From Verrucomicrobia subdivision 6 bacterium (GTDB lineage Bacteria; Verrucomicrobiota; Verrucomicrobiia; Methylacidiphilales; Verrucolacustridaceae): a DNA stretch of 5,485 nt. The notes under the pieces were generated by a model. It saw only the letters and a list, made by a program, of their open reading frames with translations. It did no database searches and had not been told where the DNA came from. Positions 1-5,485 of this stretch are shown here, one piece after another. Positions within the stretch are counted from its first letter, which is position 1; each line of letters begins with the position of its first letter. The stretch spans positions 1 to 5,485 of the forward strand of contig CAMBGW010000074.1 in assembly GCA_945866245.1 (NCBI GenBank), read 5' to 3'. A program made the position numbers and the translations under genes.

Positions 1-69
1 CGCAACCAGTTGAATCGCCACCACGCCCGCCGCCGCCCAACACCATGTCTTGGCCTTACCCTCGCTCAT
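1..69 (-). CDS. Start of an unidentified membrane-anchored protein (partial, runs off left edge)
   Basis: Only the first 23 codons are in the window. They read MSEGKAKTW, then CWAAAGVVAIQLVA, and stay open to the edge. The layout is a short polar, Lys-containing N-terminus followed by a hydrophobic run from about residue 9, as in a signal anchor or first transmembrane helix. The start is supported by its position: the ATG at 69-67 overlaps the TGA of the preceding gene (68-66) as ATGA, a classic 4-nt overlap for translational coupling. It is probably the sixth gene of the operon. The family cannot be recognised from 23 residues. The reality of the start is fairly secure; the function is unknown. 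Confidence 0.6.
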   Translation of the reverse strand, partial: MSEGKAKTWCWAAAGVVAIQLVA

Positions 70-371
70 GGACTCTTCACCGGCGCATTCGTTGCGCTTT
101 TCTTGTCCCCTGGCCAAGGAAGACCGAGCTGCATTCGCGACTGCAAAAAGCGTGTCAAATTTCCCATCCACTCCCCTGCCTTCTCCCTTTCACTTTGTAA
201 AATTCCCTCCGGAGTCTTGGCAATCACATACGGACGCAAAAAGAAGACCGAAAGGCAAAAGACCACCTGCAAAAGCAAAATCCCCGCTACCAAATAAAGA
301 GCAAACCCATACATCTTGGGTCGCACCCTAGATTGGCCGTCTCGAGACGGCTTTTTTGAGGAATCATCCAC
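66..371 (-). CDS. Small single-helix membrane protein, function unknown
   Basis: This is a 101-residue protein from a GTG start at 371, the most upstream start possible because an in-frame TAG lies at 383-381. Residues 1-20 are polar and basic. Residues 22-46 form one strongly hydrophobic helix (YGFALYLVAGILLLQVVFCL and on). The remaining 55 or so residues are charged and amphipathic, ending in a Lys/Pro-rich tail. The positive residues before the helix suggest the N-terminus is cytoplasmic. The GTG has GGAG directly abutting it, which is too close to serve as a ribosome site. An in-frame ATG at 314 would give 82 residues and has AGGG 11 nt upstream, so the start is uncertain. It lies 30 nt after the DUF4340 gene and overlaps the next gene by 4 nt, which is the best evidence that it is real. 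I do not recognise a family. It could be an accessory subunit of the transporter or a partner of the coupled downstream gene. Confidence 0.68.
   Translation of the reverse strand: MDDSSKKPSRDGQSRVRPKMYGFALYLVAGILLLQVVFCLSVFFLRPYVIAKTPEGILQSEREKAGEWMGNLTRFLQSRMQLGLPWPGDKKSATNAPVKSP
336..357 (+). terminator. Intrinsic-terminator-like palindrome with T6, antisense to the operon
   Basis: A perfect 16-bp palindrome (GCCGTCTCGAGACGGC, 336-351) is followed directly by six T on the plus strand (352-357). Read on the plus strand it gives a GC-rich 6-bp stem with a TCGA loop and a U-tract, the standard rho-independent layout. On the operon strand the As come before the hairpin and no T-tract follows, so it should not terminate the operon. 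It falls within the first codons of the small membrane gene if that gene starts at 371, or in its leader if it starts at 314. No convincing plus-strand gene ends here, so the role is unclear: a stop for antisense transcription, or a coincidence of coding sequence. Confidence 0.4.
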
Positions 372-401
372 CTCCGCATTCTAACCCAAATCGACCGCGC
401 G

Positions 402-2159
402 TCACCTCTGCGATGGCTTCCCCTCCACTAACCCAGGATCCAGCCGCAACCAGACCCCCGCCCCACGATCCAGCACCCCCACCATCTCCTGCCCTTCGAT
501 TCGAAGAAACCCACCCCCATCCCCTTTTCCTTTTGAAATCATCATCTTCATCCTCTTTCCGCCTTTCCCCTCCACCATAATCTCCACCTCCACCCGACCC
601 AGCTCTGCCTTGCTCGGAACCCCCACCCAACGTATGACCTCCAGCTGATTCAACCGCTCAACAAACGGCCCCACCGCAGGCGTCTCCTGCCCCGCCCACG
701 TCCAGCGTCCATTCGCTCCAACCCGATACTCTTTGCGAACAGCTCCTGCCGCCCAAATAAAACTCTCCATAGACCCAAAATCACCCGGCACCACTTTCTT
801 GGGCAACCAGCCCAACGGCGAATCAGGGATGCTCCGCGCTAACGATACCGGCACCACCATCGCACCCGACGTAGTCGATCCGCGAACAAACACATCCTCC
901 TTCGTCTCATCCCCCAACTGAATCGTCTCCACCCGATTTGTCTCCCCCGCCCATTTCAAGGTGATCGACATCTTTGGCTTCGTCAGCCCCATTCTCGCAG
1001 GATCTTCCGTCGGCAAAAATCGGTTGGCTCGCACCTCCATCAAAGATTCCAACCACTTCTCCACTGCGCCCCCATCCGCAATCTGCGAACTCTTTCCCAC
1101 CACCAAGTTCCAGACCCCACTGGGAATCGTTTTCTCCAAACGGTACTCCCCCCCTTTTCCACTAAACTCCACCGAACTCATCTGCCCCGCATCCCCCAAG
1201 GTCACCAATCTCTTGTCCCTCACTCGATCCGCCATTTTTCCCAACCCCTCAATCGCTACCCGCGGTAGAAGAAAGACCGAAGCCTGATCCGCCACCTTGG
1301 CAAACACCTGATTTGTCTCTTTGGGATGATTCAGCCCGATCTGTAAAACTCGGTTCGTGGCCTTCGTCCTTATCTCAAACGCTTGCACCGGGGCATTCAG
1401 CCCATACAACGCCAAATCCCCACCCGAATCCGAAACAAACTCGGTCGCTTTTAAAGCGGAAATCTCCCCCAGCACTCCCTGCACCGCAGTCGGATCTGCC
1501 GGAGCCTCGACCGGCTTTAAAATCGACCATCCGTTCTCCCTTTTTTTGACCTCCACCTCCAACGCCCCTTGATGCATCAGCAGCTCCACCACGTCCGGCA
1601 CCAAGAGCGGCATCACTCTCTTCTCCCTCCAACCCGTTAAATCCTGATCCATCGCCTCCGCCAACTGAATCTGTACCACCGCCACTCTCTCCTCCTGTTT
1701 TCCCGATCGAATCCTCGCATAGACTCCCCCCCGAATCGGAGTTTCTCGCCCCACCTCAATCTTACATTCTCCCTCCTTCGTCCCGATCACCAACGTTCGC
1801 GTCGGTTGCCCTAAGCCGAAACTCTGCAACATCGCCTCCTCTTTTTTTCCAGCCGGTAAGGTTTGCAAGCTTTCCACAAACTGAACCTCCGAAAGTAATC
1901 TTCCCACCGTCGCCCCATCCGCCGCTCCTTGAATCGGCTTTTCCAGCATCCACTCCCCCTCTCCCTTTTTCCGAAAAATAAACTCACCCTTCACTCCCTT
2001 CAGATCAATTCGATCCGACTCCCGCACCGGCAGATCGGTGATCCGTTTCGACTCCTTGGCCATCCGCTCTGTTCCCGGAACCTGTTTTTGTAAAAAACTC
2101 AACAAACCCAACATGACCACCACCAGACCGACGGACACCAGAAGGGACCGCGTACTCAT
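402..2159 (-). CDS. DUF4340-type membrane-anchored protein with four internal repeats
   Basis: This 585-residue protein is most likely the DUF4340 partner that often accompanies GldG-like ABC systems; its biochemical role is not known. Residues 5-23 form one hydrophobic anchor, leaving about 560 residues probably outside the inner membrane. The soluble part reads as four similar units. Each has a Trp preceded by Gly (W70, W211, W350, W486), a short loop with AD or a similar pair, and a 'GL..P' turn (FGLGQP 114-119, YGLNAP 252-257, MGLTKP 390-395). The first three units end in a basic block (WREKRV 177-182, RDKRLV 314-319, WLPKKV 451-456). The fourth is shorter and lacks that block. No catalytic motif is visible. 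The start is the ATG at 2159, directly before the anchor; the ribosome site is weak (GAG 6 nt away, AAGG 11 nt away). It follows the GldG-like gene by 13 nt. The coding strand is strikingly purine-rich, with G- and Lys-rich codons near the C-terminus (about residues 523-550). Confidence 0.88.
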   Translation of the reverse strand: MSTRSLLVSVGLVVVMLGLLSFLQKQVPGTERMAKESKRITDLPVRESDRIDLKGVKGEFIFRKKGEGEWMLEKPIQGAADGATVGRLLSEVQFVESLQTLPAGKKEEAMLQSFGLGQPTRTLVIGTKEGECKIEVGRETPIRGGVYARIRSGKQEERVAVVQIQLAEAMDQDLTGWREKRVMPLLVPDVVELLMHQGALEVEVKKRENGWSILKPVEAPADPTAVQGVLGEISALKATEFVSDSGGDLALYGLNAPVQAFEIRTKATNRVLQIGLNHPKETNQVFAKVADQASVFLLPRVAIEGLGKMADRVRDKRLVTLGDAGQMSSVEFSGKGGEYRLEKTIPSGVWNLVVGKSSQIADGGAVEKWLESLMEVRANRFLPTEDPARMGLTKPKMSITLKWAGETNRVETIQLGDETKEDVFVRGSTTSGAMVVPVSLARSIPDSPLGWLPKKVVPGDFGSMESFIWAAGAVRKEYRVGANGRWTWAGQETPAVGPFVERLNQLEVIRWVGVPSKAELGRVEVEIMVEGKGGKRMKMMISKGKGDGGGFLRIEGQEMVGVLDRGAGVWLRLDPGLVEGKPSQR

Positions 2160-2172
2160 TCGCCAACTCGCC

Positions 2173-3693
2173 TTAACTTCGTCGCCGCCACCACACCAAG
2201 AACCCTAAAATTCCCGTCACTGCAGGAATCCCCAACAGAGTGGACAGCATGATCACACGCTGCTGTCCATCGTCCAAAGACACGGAGAAATCCTTCGGTG
2301 TCTTGGGAGAAATCCCCAGCGCATCACTCCTCCCCAAGACCCACTGAACCGCATTCACCATAAAGTCCACCTCCAGCGGGGAGATATTCTGGTTGGCAAA
2401 GGCCGAGGCCGATCCCACCACCACCGCCCGCAAGGCTGGACTCTCTTTGCCTTTGTCCCCCGGCACACTTCCATCGACCGCCGCCGCCACCACAAACGGC
2501 CCTTTCCGATCGTCACCCTCCACAAAATCGCTCTTTTTTCCCCCTGCCAACGGCCAACTCTTCGCCCAGTAACGATCGGAAGTCTCCACCAACATCTCCG
2601 CCTTCACCGGATTGGCCACCACCACCGGCTTAATCGTGATCGAACGACTCGCCCCGAATCGTAACGATCCCCCCACATTCTCAACCCACCGTATCGCCGG
2701 GTGACCCGAAAACCTTGTCCCCACCGTCTCCTCATTCACCCCTTGCGTTAACCCCCCCGAAGTCAACATGGCAACCTTCCGGAAAATCTTGTCCGCATCC
2801 ACCACCACCCCCTGCTCCGCTAAAATTCCCTCCAGTCCTGTGGGCGCTCCCGGATCCAGCAGAAGAAGCAGTCGCCCCGGTTTCCCTAGATAAGCCTGCA
2901 GCGCCGCAACCGAAGGCGCAGGAAAGGCAAACTTTGGGCCCGCCACCATCACCGCATCCGCATCCGCCGGAACTCCCTCCTGCTCCCCTAACTTCAGCGG
3001 CAACAGCTCCACATTCTGCGAGGCCATCCTCGCCGCCAACAACGAGTACCCCGCTGGATCTTTATCAGAGGAGATTAAATTGTACTCTCCCGACCCAGCG
3101 GTGACATAAACCTTGGCCGGCTTGCCTTGAACCAACCCGCTAATCGCAGATGAAATCTTCTCTTCCGCTTGGAACGATTTCACCCGCGCCGCACCCCCCG
3201 TCATCATCGCCCCGGGATCGATCTCCGCCATCTCCGCCACCTTCAGAATACGCGACCGCTCCCCATACTGCACCAGTACCACATTTTCGTTGCTCGTCAG
3301 CTTAAACTTTTCCGCCAACTTCTGCGCCGCCTGAAAATCCAAATACGGCTGAACCAACTCCACCTTAACCTTCCCCCCACCCTTATACTTGTACTCCTCC
3401 AATAACTTCTGCACGTCCTCCTGAATCAAGCTCCCCGTCGCATCCGCCTCCGGCGCCAAAAATGCCGTTAGCGTCACTTCCCCAGGAAGATGGCTCAAAA
3501 GATTCAGGGTCTGCCCCGACAACTTCTGGAACTGATTGAGCGAAAAATCCGCCCGTCGATAGTGTCTCCAGCTGATGTAGTTCACCCCCAACAAAAGAAA
3601 GACGAGGATCGGCAAAAAGAGCCACTGATTGATCGACTGCGTTCGCCGCTCGCTCCGCAAAGCCGATAAGGGAGGAGGAATAGGTCGACTCAT
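2173..3693 (-). CDS. GldG-like ABC transporter auxiliary protein
   Basis: This 506-residue protein is of the GldG type (the ABC-transporter auxiliary family, which I would place in PF09822). It has a polar, Arg-containing N-terminus, a helix at about 24-41, a large soluble region, and a second helix at about 481-501 ending in WWRRRS. Both ends are therefore anchored and the central 430 or so residues probably lie on the outer face of the membrane. Family-like marks include the segment after the first helix (SLNQFQKLSGQT, 51-62), a strand ending in LLLLLDPG (275-282) as in a Rossmann-like GATase fold, GHPAI (330-334), and VVVGSASAFANQNI (424-437) followed by the VNAVQWVLG segment (446-454). 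No catalytic triad is evident. AAAGGG (3706-3701), overlapping the permease stop, sits 7 nt before the ATG and fixes the start. The family member in Flavobacterium is required for gliding; elsewhere its role is undefined. It likely works with the adjacent permease and ATPase. Confidence 0.88.
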   Translation of the reverse strand: MSRPIPPPLSALRSERRTQSINQWLFLPILVFLLLGVNYISWRHYRRADFSLNQFQKLSGQTLNLLSHLPGEVTLTAFLAPEADATGSLIQEDVQKLLEEYKYKGGGKVKVELVQPYLDFQAAQKLAEKFKLTSNENVVLVQYGERSRILKVAEMAEIDPGAMMTGGAARVKSFQAEEKISSAISGLVQGKPAKVYVTAGSGEYNLISSDKDPAGYSLLAARMASQNVELLPLKLGEQEGVPADADAVMVAGPKFAFPAPSVAALQAYLGKPGRLLLLLDPGAPTGLEGILAEQGVVVDADKIFRKVAMLTSGGLTQGVNEETVGTRFSGHPAIRWVENVGGSLRFGASRSITIKPVVVANPVKAEMLVETSDRYWAKSWPLAGGKKSDFVEGDDRKGPFVVAAAVDGSVPGDKGKESPALRAVVVGSASAFANQNISPLEVDFMVNAVQWVLGRSDALGISPKTPKDFSVSLDDGQQRVIMLSTLLGIPAVTGILGFLVWWRRRS

Positions 3694-3697
3694 TGTC

Positions 3698-4450
3698 CTA
3701 CCCTTTCAATCGGCGCCCTGCCATGACCTGACGGGTCAAGATGAGGAAAAACGCCGTTCCGCTCAGATAGAGCACCACGGGACGAGAATCGAACTGCCCC
3801 GCACTAAAGGAGCGCATCTGCTCCAGGGTAAAAATATAACTGAGCGCATCCCGCCAACCTGGATCCCGCACCAGATAACTTAGGAATCCCGCAAAGAAAA
3901 GAAGGGCAATCATCGTGAAGGAGATCATCGCCGCCACCGCCTGATTCCGCGTTAAGACCGAGGCAAATAAACCGATCGATAGATAAAGCATCCCTACCAA
4001 CGTCACCATCAAGTAGGAGAACCCCAGCGGGATCCACGCCACCGGCACCGCTTGGTGCGTCACCACTTGGAAGATTACTAATCCCAAGAGGGACGGAATC
4101 CAGAGCAGAAGATAAAAGAAAAGCACCCCGAAGAACTTCGACAGAATCACATCTCCATCCTTCACAGGCGCCGTCAGCAACATCTCGATCGTTCCCGTCT
4201 TATACTCCTCCGAGAAAAGTCGCATCGTCAGAATCGGCACGAGAATGATCAGGAGAAACCAGAAATGGAAAATATAAAAATAGATCTGCATCACGGTGAA
4301 CTCTTTCACCCCTTGCCCCAGATACGCCACACACTGGCTGAAGCTAAAGCCGTTGATCAGCGACATGCAGGTCAGTAACACCCAAGCAATCGGCGAGTGC
4401 AGGATCGCTCCCACCTCCCTCTTCCATAAAATCCATAAAGCACGCGTCAT
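3698..4450 (-). CDS. ABC-2 type permease, GldF-like
   Basis: This 250-residue inner-membrane protein is predicted to form the translocation path with the ATPase encoded just upstream. I see about six hydrophobic segments, near residues 20-38, 57-76, 105-130, 138-165, 170-194 and 224-241. Between helices 2 and 3 lies the family's conserved cytoplasmic stretch: LTMRLFSEE (74-82), KTGTIEMLLTAPV (84-96), then a Lys before the next helix. This is the hallmark of GldF/NosY-like ABC-2 permeases, and the region is likely to touch the ATPase. The length matches GldF-type subunits. It starts 3 nt after the ATPase stop, with AGGA (4461-4458) 7 nt before its ATG. As the only permease in the window it would act as a homodimer, or pair with the GldG-like protein's membrane segments. 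The substrate cannot be told from sequence. Confidence 0.93.
   Translation of the reverse strand: MTRALWILWKREVGAILHSPIAWVLLTCMSLINGFSFSQCVAYLGQGVKEFTVMQIYFYIFHFWFLLIILVPILTMRLFSEEYKTGTIEMLLTAPVKDGDVILSKFFGVLFFYLLLWIPSLLGLVIFQVVTHQAVPVAWIPLGFSYLMVTLVGMLYLSIGLFASVLTRNQAVAAMISFTMIALLFFAGFLSYLVRDPGWRDALSYIFTLEQMRSFSAGQFDSRPVVLYLSGTAFFLILTRQVMAGRRLKG
3701..3706 (-). promoter_or_regulatory. Ribosome binding site of the GldG-like gene
   Basis: AAAGGG forms the last two sense codons of the permease (Lys-Gly) directly before its TAG and sits 7 nt from the ATG at 3693. It is the clearest Shine-Dalgarno sequence in the window and fixes the start of the GldG-like protein. Confidence 0.65.
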
Positions 4451-4453
4451 AAA

Positions 4454-5380
4454 TTAATCCTGGGTCAGCTCCACAAACACATCCTCCAACCGCGCCTTCT
4501 CTCTGCGGAACTCCCGCAACGGCCACTGCTCCCGCTTGATCAACCCGTCCACCTCACCTCGGATATCCTTTCCAGGCGCCGCCGTTACCTCGTAGGAGAC
4601 CCAATCCCCCGCTCGATTCAGCTCCGTCACCAAACTCACCTCCGCAATCTTCGTAAGTTTCTCTTTGGCCACGGCAGGATCCGCCTTCACCTCGATCTGC
4701 AACGCTCCTGCTTGCACTCTCTTTTCTAAATTGGCCAAGGTATCCGAGGCTTCGATCTTTCCCTTATTAATAATAATCGCTCGCCGACACACCATCTCCA
4801 CCTCCGATAAAATATGGGTGGAAAGCAGGATCGTTCTATCTTTGCCCAACTCCTTGATCAGCTCTCGGAACGATCGGATCTGATGCGGATCCAGCCCCGC
4901 CGTCGGCTCGTCCAAAATCAAAAGCATCGGATTATGCACCAGCGCATCCGCCAAACCCACCCTCTGCCGAAACCCCTTCGAAAGGGAACCGATAATCTTC
5001 CCCCTCACATCGGTCAACCCACACTGGTCCAGTACTAACCCAACCCGATGCGTAATCTCCCCACGAGAAACTCTTTTCAATCTCCCCCGATACTCCAAAA
5101 ACTCTTCCACCCGCATCTCAGGGTATAAAGGCACATTTTCGGGCATGTAACCGATCCTCTGCCGCACCAGCAGGCTCTCCTTAGGCAATTTCGCCCCAGC
5201 CACTTCGATCCGACCATCCGTCGGAGGTAGGTATCCCGTTAACATTCGCATCGTGGTCGACTTCCCTGCCCCGTTCGGCCCCAAAAAACCCACCACCTCC
5301 CCCTTCTCGACCGAAAAAGTAATTCCCCGGACCGCCTCCCCCCCCGCGTATCTCTTCATCAAATTTTCAACTTGGATCAT
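4454..5380 (-). CDS. ABC transporter ATP-binding protein, GldA/NosF-like
   Basis: This 308-residue cytoplasmic ATPase powers the adjacent permease. All nucleotide-binding motifs are present: Walker A GPNGAGKST (34-42), signature LSKGFRQRVGLA (133-144, a variant of LSGGQ), Walker B LLILDEPT (153-160), D-loop AGLD (161-164), and switch His189 in LLSTHIL. The Q-loop position holds PENVPLY (80-86), with Glu81 where most ABC ATPases carry Gln. This, together with the LSKGF signature, is typical as I know it of the GldA/NosF group. The C-terminal 90 or so residues after the nucleotide-binding domain form an accessory domain ending in LEDVFVELT (298-306), common in ABC-2 exporters. The start MIQVENLMKRY matches the usual first strand of such ATPases, so the ATG at 5380 is firm, although no good ribosome site precedes it. 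It is the first gene of the operon. Confidence 0.96.
   Translation of the reverse strand: MIQVENLMKRYAGGEAVRGITFSVEKGEVVGFLGPNGAGKSTTMRMLTGYLPPTDGRIEVAGAKLPKESLLVRQRIGYMPENVPLYPEMRVEEFLEYRGRLKRVSRGEITHRVGLVLDQCGLTDVRGKIIGSLSKGFRQRVGLADALVHNPMLLILDEPTAGLDPHQIRSFRELIKELGKDRTILLSTHILSEVEMVCRRAIIINKGKIEASDTLANLEKRVQAGALQIEVKADPAVAKEKLTKIAEVSLVTELNRAGDWVSYEVTAAPGKDIRGEVDGLIKREQWPLREFRREKARLEDVFVELTQD
4458..4461 (-). promoter_or_regulatory. Ribosome binding site of the permease gene
   Basis: AGGA lies 7 nt before the permease ATG (4450) and inside the last codons of the ATPase gene. Because the ATPase stop is only 3 nt from this start, terminating ribosomes could re-initiate here. This supports coupled synthesis of the motor and channel subunits. 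Confidence 0.6.
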
Positions 5381-5392
5381 AACGAATCTTAA

Positions 5393-5420
5393 ATTTTATA
5401 AACCTTATCCCAAAGGTCAA
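5393..5420 (-). promoter_or_regulatory. Sigma-70-like promoter of the ABC operon
   Basis: On the minus strand TTGACC (5420-5415) and TAAAAT (5398-5393) are separated by 16 nt, close to the consensus hexamers and spacing. The stretch between the -10 box and the ATPase start is AT-rich, unlike the rest of the window. Transcription would begin near 5386, about six bases before the ATG at 5380, giving an almost leaderless message; this fits the absence of a clear ribosome site. A different start point further upstream, outside the window, cannot be excluded. Confidence 0.5.
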
Positions 5421-5485
5421 GTGAACCGTTCGGGAAATCCACTCGACAATCGACTCACCCGCCGTTTCCCTTGGGTGTGCGAATC
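5421..5485 (+). CDS. Possible start of a divergent gene (partial, tentative)
   Basis: A GTG at 5421 opens a plus-strand frame with no stop for 21 full codons to the window edge, reading roughly VNRSGNPLDNRLTRRFPWVCE. AAAGG (5412-5416) lies 4 nt before it and could be a ribosome site. TATAAA (5397-5402) could serve as a -10 box, but any -35 is weak. Base composition here is roughly balanced between G and C, unlike the C-rich plus strand of the operon. Against it: minus-strand frames through the same bases are also open for more than 20 codons and could be the tail of another upstream gene. No family is recognisable. Confidence 0.25.
   Translation, partial: MNRSGNPLDNRLTRRFPWVCE

Noticed and set aside
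50..331. Plus-strand open frames at 10-297 and 50-331, the latter ending just before the antisense terminator-like hairpin
   Set aside because: Both start with TTG, have Ser/Pro/Lys-rich low-complexity content and lie opposite the small membrane gene, which has a clear helix and an ATGA overlap. The position of the 50-331 stop near the hairpin is noted as a finding but does not make it a credible protein.
287..379. 30-codon minus-strand frame from an ATG at 379 (or 367 after GGAGG), possibly a leader peptide before the 314 start
   Set aside because: GGAGG is only 3 nt from the inner ATG, the peptide has no recognisable character, and it overlaps the more plausible membrane protein frame.
364..630. 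Gly-rich 88-residue minus-strand frame over the end of the DUF4340 gene
   Set aside because: It is an out-of-frame shadow created by the G-rich coding strand; the DUF4340 frame continues straight through it with its fourth repeat.
2715..3104. 129-residue plus-strand Pro-rich frame inside the GldG-like gene, and other long plus-strand frames in 733-1572
   Set aside because: Pro/Ser/His-rich shadows of a purine-rich coding strand, without start signals, and opposite well-supported genes.
2173..5380. A gliding-motility locus
   Set aside because: Only the GldA/F/G-like part is present. No other gliding or type 9 secretion gene is seen in the window, and the DUF4340 partner points to the broader uncharacterised version of the system.
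3698..5380. Copper/nitrous-oxide (NosFY) maturation transporter
   Set aside because: The ATPase and permease are related to NosF/NosY, but no NosD-like or nitrous-oxide reductase gene is present and the GldG-like partner fits the Gld-type set better.
5442..5455. Repeated TCGA around 5442-5455 as an operator
   Set aside because: Only 4 bp match on each side (TCGA is itself palindromic), which is too short to support a binding site.

Overview
This window holds one compact gene cluster, all read from the minus strand (right to left), with almost no space between genes. It resembles the chromosome of a moderately GC-rich, didermic-type bacterium. The combination of a GldA/GldF/GldG-like ABC system with a DUF4340 protein is one I associate with Verrucomicrobiota and other PVC or Bacteroidota-related lineages. 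That taxonomic guess rests on gene content alone and is only moderately confident. No RNA genes, insertion sequences, CRISPR arrays or phage genes are visible.

Layout in transcription order. A promoter-like element (5393-5420) precedes an ABC ATPase of the GldA/NosF type (4454-5380). After 3 nt comes a six-helix ABC-2 permease of the GldF type (3698-4450). After 4 nt comes a GldG-like protein anchored at both ends (2173-3693). After 13 nt comes a 585-residue DUF4340 protein with an N-terminal anchor (402-2159). About 30 nt further on lies a small single-helix membrane protein (66-371). Its stop codon overlaps, as ATGA, the start of a further membrane-anchored gene that runs off the left edge (1-69). 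The spacing and overlap suggest one polycistronic unit of at least six genes.

How the parts should work together. The ATPase and permease would form the motor and channel. The GldG-like and DUF4340 proteins would expose large soluble domains outside the inner membrane and probably act as partners of the permease. The substrate is unknown. In Flavobacterium the related GldAFG set is needed for gliding, but no other gliding gene is visible here, so gliding should not be assumed. The two small trailing genes may be extra membrane subunits or unrelated passengers.

Main points for a second look: (1) the DUF4340 protein reads as four tandem copies of a unit of about 138 residues; (2) a perfect 16-bp palindrome followed by T6 lies on the strand opposite the operon, as an antisense terminator would; (3) the small translationally coupled membrane genes at the left end; (4) a possible divergent gene starting near the right edge; (5) an unusually short predicted leader on the first gene; (6) extreme C-over-G bias on the plus strand in the DUF4340 gene.
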